A DNA stretch of 64,000 bases from Galdieria partita (Eukaryota; Rhodophyta; Bangiophyceae; Galdieriales; Galdieriaceae), in NCBI GenBank assembly GCA_025991245.1, contig BQMJ01000032.1, forward strand, positions 1 to 64,000, read 5' to 3'. This document shows, piece by piece, positions 44,842-55,505 of the stretch. Both the position numbers and the translations under genes were made by a program. Numbering within the stretch: the stretch's first letter is position 1; each line of letters begins with the position of its first letter. Below the pieces are notes generated by a model that did no database searches, was not told the DNA's origin, and saw nothing but the letters and a program-made list of their open reading frames with translations.

Positions 44842-46719
44842 TTACTCATTTTTTGCAGATTGAAAATGTATCTTAGAGCGATGACTTCCACCTCTCGACT
44901 TATACTCTTCTTGTAAACCACTAGGATCACTACTTCCGACAAATGACATTACATTTGGTCTCGAAACGGATAAGGAATTTGAATCCTTCTTGGAACCAGC
45001 ACGTTTTGCTTCAGTCAAAAATGCTTCTAAACCTAAAGGATCGGCTTCTTGAGAAGCCATTTTCCCACTAGCCTGAATACTAGTAAATTCATCGTGTTCA
45101 AATTCTACAGGTTTTGTTCGTTCCTTCCTTGAAAGAGCATCTTGAGACTCGGCAGAATGAAATCCAATATCTGGACGAAATCCATGGCTGGAAGTTACAT
45201 TCTTATCAAGTTCATCGGTAGAAGAAGAATCCGCTGCAGTCCTGCTTGGACGAATAAGAGAAGCACCACTTCCACCAGAGAATAATGGTTTATCATAAAC
45301 ATTGTATGAATCTTCAGCACCAAAGCCTCTATCCAACCCAGAGGATTGGTTGAAAAGTCTTTGGTCATATTGCACTTCTCCACGAACGTTACTTACAATA
45401 GGCTGATTAAGCGCAATCCTTTCTGAAATATCGCGGTCTTGATCTCTAGCCAGTTTGCTCCGCTTGCCACTTCTCCCATGTTCCTCCTCCTTTTCCCAAA
45501 GTCTCAACTGTCTCTGGCGTTCTCTTCGACGTTCTTCCCGAATCTGTTGACGCATTTTGTATTGTCTTTGTTCTTCTTTGGTCAATTTACCAGGAACCCT
45601 TCCGTCGAGGAACTCTTCATGATCATCAACTTCGTTACTCAAGGTTGGAGAAGAGTGTGAAGGATCCCTTTCAGATTCTTCCGCAGGTAAAGGTGACGTT
45701 GCTGAAGAAATAATGTCTCTTCTATGTTCCTCTGTATATGAGCCAACTCGTTCGTTACGAGCTTTAGTAGCCAATTCTCTCAATTCCATTTCTCTTTTCT
45801 CCTTCTCCTTTTCTGCAAGTTTCTTCTGTAACTGAGCACGTTTTTCCACTTCCTCTCTTGCATTTCTTTCGGCTATATACAGAGACTCTGTAAATTTGGC
45901 AAATTTATCGTTAATACGGACATCCTGGAGACCTCTTCCATCCGCAGCAACTCGTTTGTCAAGAGGAATAGTATATCCCTTGTTGTTCTTCCAGTTAGAA
46001 ATACAAGGTGGTATCTTCCAGTTGGCAGCTTCTTCGGGATCCAGTTTTCTAGGAGGCGAATGAAGAATGGGTACTGGAGGACTTGGTGGTGCAGCTGGAG
46101 TCTTTTTATGTTGAAATCTGGGTGGTTCTAAAGGATCCACAGGAGCTTCCACTAGTTTAATAATTCGTTGTTTGGCGCCACTATTATAACCTTCGTCCGA
46201 ATTGGCAGGAGTGTAACGAATAAAGGTTGGTCTACCACTCTCACGTTCTCCCTCAAAGCTCTTTGGCTTGGACGCGTTGATTTTGGCCTGTACAATCTTC
46301 TCAAGAGCCTGTTGGGTTCTTTGTGTAGTTTCTAGTACTTGTTCTTCGTCGGGTTTCTGGACTTGAGATTCAACTCTTGGTCTCTCTCTTAAACTTTCAT
46401 AACTGGTATGAACCACCTTGGTCTTGTTTTCTCCTTGCTTTACTACCGCGTCATAATCAACGTCTCCCTTAGCATCTACAGTAGGAACCAAGGTTCTATG
46501 GGAAACACTAGATTTGTACTTGTGTTTAAGTCCCATGTTTGCCGGATACTGAAACACATGAATTTCGGGAAAAGCACCCCCATCTTGAAAGTCTTCTTCA
46601 GAACGTGGAACAAAACGGCTCTCAGTCCTATGAGGATATTCTGGAATGAGTGTTTCTTTGTTTCTTTTCTCAGAAGTTTGGTGTAGCTCTTGTGCACTTG
46701 AAAGTAACAACGAAGTCAT
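44842..46719 (-). CDS. SNW1: SKIP/SNW1 splicing factor
   Basis: Single exon, 625 aa, ATG at 46719 (MTSLLLSSAQEL); sequence open upstream starts at TTG. The SNW motif itself is present (CISNWKNNKGYTIPLDKR) within the conserved SNW domain (PPVPILHSPPRKLDPEE before it; GRGLQDVRINDKFAKF and ESLYIAERNAREEVE after). A charged helical region and low-complexity tail follow. SKIP is part of the Prp19-associated spliceosome core and also a transcription co-regulator. Being long and intronless contrasts with the intron-rich neighbours. Its start is 43 bp from the ATG of the divergent COG7 gene. Confidence 0.96.
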   Translation of the reverse strand: MTSLLLSSAQELHQTSEKRNKETLIPEYPHRTESRFVPRSEEDFQDGGAFPEIHVFQYPANMGLKHKYKSSVSHRTLVPTVDAKGDVDYDAVVKQGENKTKVVHTSYESLRERPRVESQVQKPDEEQVLETTQRTQQALEKIVQAKINASKPKSFEGERESGRPTFIRYTPANSDEGYNSGAKQRIIKLVEAPVDPLEPPRFQHKKTPAAPPSPPVPILHSPPRKLDPEEAANWKIPPCISNWKNNKGYTIPLDKRVAADGRGLQDVRINDKFAKFTESLYIAERNAREEVEKRAQLQKKLAEKEKEKREMELRELATKARNERVGSYTEEHRRDIISSATSPLPAEESERDPSHSSPTLSNEVDDHEEFLDGRVPGKLTKEEQRQYKMRQQIREERRRERQRQLRLWEKEEEHGRSGKRSKLARDQDRDISERIALNQPIVSNVRGEVQYDQRLFNQSSGLDRGFGAEDSYNVYDKPLFSGGSGASLIRPSRTAADSSSTDELDKNVTSSHGFRPDIGFHSAESQDALSRKERTKPVEFEHDEFTSIQASGKMASQEADPLGLEAFLTEAKRAGSKKDSNSLSVSRPNVMSFVGSSDPSGLQEEYKSRGGSHRSKIHFQSAKNE

Positions 46720-46762
46720 TCGGATAAGGCTACTCAATAATTCATACAACAATTAGCCAATT

Positions 46763-49544
46763 ATGAACTCAACTGAATTGGAGCAACTCCTCGGTGAAAA
46801 CTATGAACCCGTCTCATTTATCAACCATGCTATAAAAAGTTGTTCATCTAGTCTTCCAGAAGACTTACAAAGTTACTGTAGCGATTTGTATTCTAAACTT
46901 CAAGTACGTGTAATTTAGTTCAAGGATGCTAAACAAACTTGAAATTTACCAAATAGAGTATTGCACGTCAAGAGACCGAAAGAGTAAACTTGGAAGTAGA
47001 AACATTAGAGCAAAATGTGGGCAGCTTCATCCAAAGTAGTGAACAAGTGCAAGGATTGCTCAGTACTTTACAGAAGGAGTTGAAGCGTTTACAGGAACAG
47101 ATTTCTTGTTCGTCAGAAGAGGAAAAATTTCATAGTTTACAAAAGCTAATTCAGCTAGACAGAATATTAAGCAGATTAGAAGAAACCTTGAGCCTCTTAC
47201 GTCACGCAAAAGAAGTACAAGACATTTCGGATCGTTTGGACTCTTGGAGAAAGACTGTAGATTGGGAAGCACTAGGAAGTGCAATACGCTTACTAAGATC
47301 AAGTTTGGGGCATTTAAAAGATGTGCCACAGTATAATGAGTTCAAAGATCATCTACAAGTCATGACAAACCGTTTTCAAGAACTGATTCGGCCTCAACTT
47401 TACGAATATTTGTTAAACAAAGACTCGATCTCTCTTCGGAATATTTGGGAATGTTGTGAGGAAACTGATCAGAAAGATATTTTTATAGATGTGTGGGTTT
47501 CAGAAAGATCCGCGTTTGTTCAAAAATTGTGGTATAACTGTTGGAAGAACACACTTCCAGTTTTTACTACACAATCGGAAGAAAACTTGTCGGGTCATCC
47601 GCAAAGTAGGCTAAGCCTTTATTTTTTAATCGCTTTCTTACTGTTGTTCTGACAATGCGTATAGTTTGTTTAGATGCGCATGTTCCTGAGTCATTAGACA
47701 TTCTCAAGTCCTTTTATGAACAAGTTATTTCAGATATTTCTCAACAAATATCAATAATCTCTCCTTTAATATCTCAACCAGTAGGTAACTTGATAGCTGC
47801 AAGTATCACAATGGCATTTTCGTCTTTGAATCCTCCTTTGGCAGACTCATATCGGGTAAAGCAAGATTGGGAGATGAACTGGTTAGAAAACTGGTCTTTT
47901 GTGTTGGAATTCTATCACAACATCATGAAAGAATGTCTTTGCTTTACTCAAAAAATAATATCTTTGGCATATTTTCACCACGGTACTTCTTTTGATATTC
48001 AAGTTGCTATTTCTGTAGTTATGGATCCTGCTATAAAATATGTAAGAGAATTTAGGTCTTTAATGGATTCCGTTTGGAGTGCTTGGTGTCGAGCCTTCCT
48101 TCAAAAGCAAGATGTTGATGACTTGAATCAGGTAGACGCAAGACAAGATGCTTGCTCCCGTATTTCTTCACTGTCTCGACTTGTGGATCGTCTTAGCGAT
48201 TTTGCGGTGATGAATTCGTTTATAGATGTATGTCGTCAGTCTGTTCTTGGAAGTCAGTTGTCTAGTCTTTCTATACTATATTTAAGGTTTGGACGAATAG
48301 TTGGTGATTATATTCTGGAAAAAGTAAGCACATAAGCTTTGTTGAATTTTTGGAGTTTTTATTTTCGTGTTGATATTGAGTTAGTTGTCTATGCAAAAGA
48401 GTGCTTGTGTTGATTCCACTGTAAATATCGAACATAACTGGATACCCATCAGACATATATTTCGATTGACAGTTTCAGTCAGCAGACTTCAAAGCAATTG
48501 CTGGAGACATTCTTCCGAAGGTCTCATCTCATGTCTAGACATAGTACAGCCTATTTTGGATCGCTATGGATCTTTATCGGATTCGAGTAATGAACAGAGT
48601 CTACTCGACACTCTAGTTCACGATTTCGTTGAAACAAAGTCGATAGACCTGCATGAATTTGTTACCATTTGGCTGACGATAACAGACAAACAATCCTTGG
48701 ATTGCATCGAGTTTGATTCTGTCAAAGGACCGTTGGGCTCTCATATTGATGGTTTTGCAAATGATCCATTTGAAGATACTATATTATCTTTACGTCAGGT
48801 AAGGAAGAGTATTCGTGGTCGCATTCTTAAACTTATTTACTTTAGACTTTGTTGGAGTTGATATTCTACAGGATTGAATCAAATTTGAATAAACTATCTG
48901 ATGGAGTCATAGGGGGTGAAGAACGAAGAATCTCCCAAGATGAAATGGATATAGTTTCCTCGTCTGGTTCATTCAGCTGGTCACCCCAGACATGTATCAT
49001 TCAAGCTGGTGAATATCTTCTTACAATACCTCAAATGTTGGAGACTTTGGCTCCTGAAGAGACTTTGGAATTGGCTCTCTGTTTACCAAGAAGCTTTGAG
49101 AAGAATGAAGTTATCTGCATCATGAACAATGGACCTGAATGTCAAGGGCTTGATAGAAGTGAATTTGTGAGACAGTGGATTTTCGTTATTGGTTATTGGA
49201 CTATGAGCTTGTTGGTTGAAAGAATTATTACGGATACGAAGTCGAATTTGACGGAATATGAATGTAAACAATTAAGTATTGATGTCGAATACTTGACAAA
49301 CATCATAAGTGCGTTGGGGATTCCAGTTATCAAACAACTTCACATCATCTATGAATTACTTTCTTCGGAAAGCCAACATAGTTATTTGGAAGTTGATAAT
49401 CGACATGAAACGGACAGTGCTTTTTCTATACAAGATGAATTTCGTTTGGGTCGTCCCCTTCTCAGAAGGTTGTCAAGTATTGACGAGATAAGACAAGCTC
49501 TGACGTCGAAAAAGTCATCACATCATGTAATTTCTCCTTCATAA
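46763..49544 (+). CDS. COG7: Conserved oligomeric Golgi complex subunit 7
   Basis: Five exons, 46763-46903, 46957-47605, 47665-48323, 48385-48798 and 48846-49544 (2562 nt, 853 aa), introns 53, 59, 61 and 47 nt with consistent phases. The N-terminus (NYEPVSFINHAIK) and first coiled coil match COG7, as does the C-terminal AGEYLLTIPQMLETL block and the final DVEYLTNIISALG segment. All-helical with no membrane span. COG7 belongs to lobe B of the COG tether for retrograde intra-Golgi vesicles, so it fits with SFT2 and the nucleotide-sugar transporter nearby. Slightly longer than the human protein (770 aa). Confidence 0.88.
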
Positions 49545-49789
49545 AGAAGCAAGTTTCTTCGGATGAAGGACATTAGTATTGTTGTATATTTGGTTATGGA
49601 AACCAATAATGTCTTGTTGTACTGCCTTAAGAACTTGGTATTCGTGATAAGACAAGGTAATAGTAAGTGTCTCGTGATAAAGCCACCTATTCAACAACTT
49701 TCATCCTTCATAAAAGACGATCATTTCAGATCATTGGAATTCCTCACATTGATGGAGAGAGTCCTTTGAATTCTCTTCGGTCCTGAAGT

Positions 49790-50490
49790 ATGGCTTACAA
49801 GTTTAGGACCGATGTTATGAGGATGATGGAAAAAGGAATCTTCCGAAAAGCCAAATGGTGAGACTTTATTTAGATTCTGTAGGCATTATTAGGAAATAAA
49901 CAACTGCAAAAGGTATGAAGTTGTAAAGAGGCATCCTCCTTTAGCCTCTCCGGGTAATCGTGGTAAACCTCCTCGTATTGTCCTTGAAGAAGACACTTTG
50001 TATGACGAACTCTATCAAAAAATTCCTCAGTTGCGGTATACTCCGCTTAACATTGGTGACTCACTTTACGGGAACAGGTTTGTTGACTTTCCATAGTACG
50101 GACATTGTAACAAAACTCAACGTTGCTCGCAGAAACGTATGTGATAAGTTCGTTTATTTTCAAAAAATGTACATGGATAGTAAAGGGTTGAGTAAAGAGG
50201 AGGCTTTCTACACAGTTCAAAAGGAACTTGACGGAGAACTAAGAGAAGCAGTTCGCCAATCATCCTCCTTGTACTGGAACGGAACCTTGGGACAATCGGA
50301 GGACGCTACGGAACTCATTCAGGAGACTTCCTATAAGTATATGAAAATGGAAGAAAGCTTAGCGAAACTTTTTGCAAAAAAGTATTCCCTTGCGTCGAAA
50401 CAAGGAGAACGTGAAATATCAGCAACTGTAGAAGAACACGCAGAAACACTGGAACAACAAAATAATGACAGTAAAAAAGATGTTGAATAA
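49790..50490 (+). CDS. Mitochondrial ribosomal protein mS23-like
   Basis: Three exons, 49790-49857, 49913-50035 and 50097-50490 (585 nt, 194 aa), introns 55 and 61 nt. The start resembles mS23/Rsm25: an N-terminal helix (FRTDVMRMMEKGIFRKAKWY) followed by VVKRHPPLASP, IVLEEDTLYDELY, then NVARRNVCDKFVYFQKMY. The second intron has two possibilities: the 61-nt one used here (donor GTATAC), or a 19-nt GT-AG segment ending at the same acceptor that would keep an extra 14 residues; both give the same frame. The C-terminal 50 residues are charged. Stop lies 21 bp from the convergent SRPK stop. Confidence 0.75.
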
Positions 50491-50511
50491 CAGTCGATAT
50501 CCAGAAGTTAA

Positions 50512-52069
50512 CTAAGATTGTCTAGCTTGTATCTTCAAATTTTCCAGTGCAGTTCTAGTCATATTGGAACTTTCATGTTCTTGCCCTCTTACTTCCTTCG
50601 TAAAGACTCTGTCTGTCATGTTCTCTTCCTCGGAAATTGGCACTGCTCCATTATTATATACATTATCGACATCGATATCTTTTCTGTTTTCTCTTCTATT
50701 AAAGCTATCGTCAAGCCACTCATTCTTCAACGCATCATGAGCTTTGATTCGCTTGGCAGGATCGACTTCTAGCATGGGTAAAAGAAATTCAGCAATATGA
50801 AACGCTTCTTCCTTTTCAAAATGATACTTTTCAACAAGCACATCTTGTAAAGGCCACATATGAAGTCGCTTAATATGCAAAAGTTCTCCCTTCCTATTGA
50901 AGTATCTCTCCGTATATTTTCCTTTTCGCAACATGTGCTTTGGAATGGGACCCACAAGTTCCATAATCAACGCTAAATGGTCTAAGAGACCGTATTAGTG
51001 TCCAAAACATACCAACTTTAAATATGTTACCTTCATCTCTATTGTAGCGCTTCCCTGATTGAGGATCAAACAGGTAATCTCCTGTAATCAACTCAAAGAT
51101 GACACAAGCAGCACTCCAGATATCAGCGGAAGTATCATAGCCATAACCAAGAAGAACTTCCGGACTTCGATATTGTCTAGTTTGAATATCCTCACTAAAG
51201 TGTTTCTCTAACCAGCAAGCATTACCAAAATCTGCCAGTTTCACGCATCCATATTGGAATATTTCATCTCTATCGGAAGACTTCGATCTTTCAGAAGAAT
51301 TACTACCTGTCCTTTTCCCTGTAACGTTCAATGCAATTTCTTGTCTTGCCTTACGAATACGCATCTTTTGTTTGTGCTTATATCTTTTCTTTTGATTCCT
51401 AGATAAGGGTTCCAGTTCCGATGCAGAAGACTTCAAAGAAGCTATTCTTTCTCTTTCCTTTAAAACTAAAGCAACGGCTTTTTCTCGAAGGTTTCGGTAT
51501 TTTTCTTGTGGAGGAACAAACAGAACATTTTCCGGTTTTACGTCCGTATGAATGATGCCGCATTTATCGTGGATATATGCCAAGGCCTGCAATAGTTGGC
51601 GAGAAAGCTTCTTCACCAAAGGCAGTGGAGCTCCCTTGTGTTCATATCTTCTGATAAGCGATAACAAACTGCGGTCTAGCACTTCGAAAGCTAAACAAAC
51701 ATGCCTGCCGTTTGGACCTTCAACTTCAAAATGATCCAGGAGGTGAAGGACTGGCTGTTCTTGGTTAGGGTCTCTCTCAGAAATTCGAGACAACAATTTT
51801 ATCTCATCTTTGGCTGCGGCTGTATAGTGACTTTCACTTTTTTGTATCTTCACAGCTGCTATAATTTCCTTTCGTTGGTCGTAACACAACCAAACCGTTG
51901 AGAAATGTCCCCAGCCCAACTGTTTCACAACGACGTAACGTTGACGACCAAGCAAGTCTCCTATTTGCACTGGATGATAACCACCTCTTCGATAATCTTC
52001 TGGGTCTTCATATTCAGACAATTCACTACTGCTTTCTTCTGAAACAATGTCCTCACTTTGACTGCTCAT
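50512..52069 (-). CDS. SRPK: SR protein kinase (SRPK)
   Basis: Two exons, 52069-51031 and 50981-50512 (1509 nt, 502 aa), intron 49 nt. Opens with an acidic Ser-rich stretch and YRRGGYHPVQIGDLL, the SRPK hallmark. Kinase motifs: GWGHFSTVW, AVKIQKS, HTDVKPENVLF (the SRPK variant of HRD), DFGNACW, TRQYRSPEVLLGYGYDTSADIWS. An insert of about 80 basic and charged residues between the kinase halves matches the spacer of SRPKs. Spliced exon 2 gives RDEDHLALIMELVGPIP, the typical start of the C-lobe. SRPKs phosphorylate SR splicing factors; a second splicing-related gene (SKIP) is 4 kb away. Confidence 0.96.
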
Positions 52070-52125
52070 CGTAAAATAGTCAACGACTCCATTTTTCGCT
52101 AAACAGCATTATCGATTTTTGGTAT

Positions 52126-52712
52126 ATGGCGAAACCAGGTAAGAAGATTTCTTGGGTGAATATGTTACAAGACTCATGGCAGTGGAGTTAGCCCCGAACT
52201 CAGGAAATGGAGGAAGAACAGAATTATATACGTGGACTCAGACGCTTCAGGATGTCACTGTTGTAGTTCCAGTGCCACAAGGAAACACTTCAAAGACTAT
52301 CGTTTGCATTGTAGAACAGAAGCGTTTGAAGATAAAAGTACAATTCCCTGAGGAAAAGGTCCTCGTAGATGATGAATTATTTGCCACGGTGTATGCCGAA
52401 GAAAGTTTCTGGCAGTTGGATTCGAAAGAATCAGTTGTAACCATATATTTAGACAAGGTTAACAAGATGGAATGGTGGCCCAAGGTCACTCAATCTGAAC
52501 CTGAGATTGATACATCAAAGATAGAACCAGAAAATTCCAAGTTGAGTGATCTTGACCCGGAAACGAGAAGTATGGTCGAAAAGATGATGTTTGATCAACG
52601 GCAGAAGGCTTCTGGATTACCAACTAGTGATGAACTCAAAAAGAAAGAGCTTTTGGCAAAATTTATGGAGCAACATCCAGAAATGGATTTTTCCCAAGCA
52701 AAATTCTCATAA
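52126..52712 (+). CDS. NUDC: NudC-like CS-domain protein
   Basis: Two exons: a 13-nt first exon (52126-52138, coding MAKP plus one base) and 52183-52712 (543 nt in all, 180 aa), intron 44 nt. The CS domain starts at YTWTQTLQDVTVVVPVP and contains RLKIKVQFPEEKVLVDDELF, SVVTIYLDKVNKMEWW; the C-terminus has LDPETRSMVEKMMFDQRQKA and SDELKKKELLAKFMEQHPEM, the family hallmark. NudC is an HSP90 co-chaperone linked to dynein and nuclear movement. Without the small first exon, translation would have to begin at the internal ATG at 52176, whose frame is the same but which lies in the intron. Confidence 0.93.
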
Positions 52713-52793
52713 AATAGTCGATATGTGAAAACTGTGCCTTGAAAAGTTTGCGCCACGGAAGATTTTGGCGCCATTTCCGACAAATAGGAGACA

Positions 52794-54839
52794 ATGCTAT
52801 CGCAAATAAAGGCTCTACTACTTTTGTGCCTTAGTTTCGATATGGTTATCATTGTATGTTTTCTTTCGGTTGTAGATTTCTCATTTCTAAATAAGTTCGT
52901 TGGAAGAGCCTCTCATCTTTGTACGGAGTTGAGGAATGTCATATGATGTTTTGTTTCAATCGTCATTTCAATTCAGTTATGAATGTTGATGCTCCAGGTA
53001 GATTGAGTTTTTATGGCAATCCAAGTTTGGAAGACTACATAGGCTCCAGAAGACTCTTCTTGTTTGAATTGTTGCAAATGCCTCAAGACAAATATTTTCA
53101 TTGTCACACAAGCTATCCTGTTTGGATTCTTTACAGCAGGGAAATTATCAAAAGTAAAACATACGTCTCTAAGATTTTCAGACCGAGAAAGATTGATAAA
53201 ATGGTTCGACTCAATATTCAAGGAATGTTGGAGCTTCGTTATTTCCCGGAGCAAAGGGGATTCTATTGCATGTATGTCAACATCTCGATAAATTCTGGAA
53301 GTCTACATTTGCAATGGATGACAGAGAGAGGTCAAAACACGGAACACTTGGAATCTTCTAAACGAAGAGTTTTACTGCAGCGAATCTATAAGAAGTCTCA
53401 AAATGACCGCGTGTCAGCCTGTGTTCAGACAAGAATATCAGGTAATCGACTCCATCAACTATCCTTGTAATCTATGAAAGTTATTTTTCAGAAAAATTGA
53501 AGATACAATTAACATGCCAAAGCAATGATTGCGTAGTTCTTATCAATTTTCATGTAAAAAGATGTTATAGAAGATCTTCCAATGCTGCAGTGAGCTCTGG
53601 AAAGACTTCACAATTCAAAAAGATTGCTATCATAAGACCTTTTACTTGGGAGCAAATATCCAAAATGGAAGAAAGCATTTCAACCTGGGATAGTGTTGAG
53701 GGTATGCCATGCTTCTATAATCAACGGAACTTTGGTTAGTGCAATCATCGTTATTCGGACATTTTTTTTGAATCAGCTATTTTATACTCAGTGGACCTCG
53801 TCTTTTATGTGTCTGGTTTACATCATTATCAGCTAGAGCAACGATTGTTAAAGAAAGCAACAAGGCTACAATCAATCAATCGATGTTTTGGAAAGGTATT
53901 TGAACTTCATCATATAGATTTATACAATCATCCAAAAATACATCAGATTCGTTTTCTTTATGCTTATATTTCCCCTATTCATGACAGACATCCTGATGGA
54001 ACTTGTCTAATGTTTTATTCTTTGTTTGACTCTATCGTTGGTTTGTATTTGCAATTTGTAACTTGGCCATTGATACGTATATTTTGTAGAGTGAAGTTTC
54101 TCTTCATTATGAGGCGTTTCTATATATGGAACCAGATGTACACGTGATCAGACCTTTCTGGCTTGATAAATTAGTCAATATCTATTTCACTAAATTGAGA
54201 AATAGCAGCTTTTGGATAGCAGGTAAAGATTTGATTGTTTCTGCTGGTTGAGTGATTATATGAAAAATTGTTTAGGGAGTATTAGTCACTGTCCAGGTAA
54301 AAGGAATTCATTTGTTGTTATGCAAACGATGTCGAGGATTGAAGTTATACAAGGGATTTTTGCTTTCCAGGATTGGCATATCAATGGTAATGCATTGTAT
54401 AATCTACAAGACGAATCATTCCTTTGGTACTTGTCCCTAGTACGACAATATTATCCACCGAAAATGGTAGGACAAATTCTTCGAAATCTGTAAAAAATAT
54501 ACTTATATGTGTTATCTCTATTAGCATGTGAAATATGCCTTTGGTTGTTCAGGAGGTCATGGTGGATATGACCATTCCATTTACAATTTTCCTCTTGATC
54601 TATACAAGGATAATATTCATTGCTTTGGGAATACTTCTGGCTCCTTTATAAAGTTTGTTCATAGTCGCATGGTGACAACTTCATTCCTGGTCAACTTTTG
54701 TCAGCATCCTTTTTGCATAGAAAATGTAAGTTACTCATCGGTTGACCTTACAAGAAGTCGACACTTTTCATAGGTTAAGCGAAAATATCCAAACGCATTT
54801 CTCGTCCACTCTAAATTCCTCGTGAGATCACCGTGTTGA
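52794..54839 (+). CDS. Signal-anchored glycosyltransferase, putative
   Basis: Eight exons: 52794-52853, 52907-53441, 53492-53734, 53777-54036, 54090-54222, 54276-54466, 54525-54725, 54774-54839 (1689 nt, 562 aa). Introns are 42-58 nt and all phases close. Exon 1 gives a signal anchor (LLLLCLSFDMVII). The C-terminal half has YMEPDVHVIRPFWLDKL, which fits an acidic metal/nucleotide-sugar motif, and DWHINGNALYNL, both seen in a family of eukaryotic Golgi glycosyltransferase-like proteins. The N-terminal half is a lumenal domain I do not recognise. Type II topology suggests Golgi. Donor sugar unknown. One donor is GTTGGT. Start and exon 1 rest on splice fit alone. Confidence 0.78.
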
Positions 54840-54936
54840 TTTTTTGCCACGTGGAGCGATTGAGGGAACGTCCCAATAAAGGGAAGGTGCGAAGGACCGT
54901 ATTTGGTGGGGACAGTTTGAGTGGTGGCGAGCACAA

Positions 54937-55449
54937 ATGGTAGACTTCAAGGAAGATCGGTTCGAAGAAAGCAGTGGTTCTGAAAAATTCTTCGTTTCTT
55001 GTTATTTATTCGTTTGGATATCCTCCATCGTTGTCTTCGGGGGAGCTGCAGATGTCGCATCAGTGACAGGTCATTGCAATGGTTATTGTGGATTCTCTAT
55101 TGCCTGCGGCGTTTTGTCATTTCTTATCAATTCTACCATTTTGATATTTTATTTGTTTCAACTGGAAAGAATACTGAAATTTCAGTATATCCCAATCATA
55201 TTTTTAGTTCTTCTTTGGGCTGCAGGAACAGGTGTTGTTTCCAGTGTGCATGGTGAAAGTGTTAACACTCCAGTATCAGTGGCGTTTTCTTGGCTATCCT
55301 TGATCGGTTCTTTGACATTGTTACTTCTAGTTGTTCACAAATATTCAAAGGCAGGTATACACGTAAGACTATCTTTGAGTCCGCAAAGTCAAACAAAGTT
55401 AAACACAACCAACGCATCCACAGCCTCCTCAACCTATCCTCAAGCCTAA
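54937..55449 (+). CDS. Four-pass membrane protein, MARVEL-like topology
   Basis: Single exon, 170 aa. Four hydrophobic helices: FFVSCYLFVWISSIVVFGGAA, the segment CGFSIACGVLSFLINSTILI, YIPIIFLVLLWAAGTGVVSS and VAFSWLSLIGSLTLLLLVVH. Between the first two is a short loop with cysteines (HCNGYCG). Short charged N-terminus and a 35-residue Ser/Thr/Asn-rich tail, both probably cytosolic. The layout resembles MARVEL or physin-type vesicle proteins, but no diagnostic motif is seen. Lies between the glycosyltransferase gene (97 bp) and the convergent LepA fragment (56 bp). Confidence 0.8.
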   Translation: MVDFKEDRFEESSGSEKFFVSCYLFVWISSIVVFGGAADVASVTGHCNGYCGFSIACGVLSFLINSTILIFYLFQLERILKFQYIPIIFLVLLWAAGTGVVSSVHGESVNTPVSVAFSWLSLIGSLTLLLLVVHKYSKAGIHVRLSLSPQSQTKLNTTNASTASSTYPQA

Positions 55450-55505
55450 TAAGGCCGTTCATGCATTTTCAAAAAGCTCCTTTTGTTGGAAGAATAAAAG
55501 TGGAT

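Noticed and set aside
54297-54370. Possible 74-nt intron in the glycosyltransferase gene
   Set aside because: Removal breaks the frame, whereas reading through is open and leads into DWHINGNALY.
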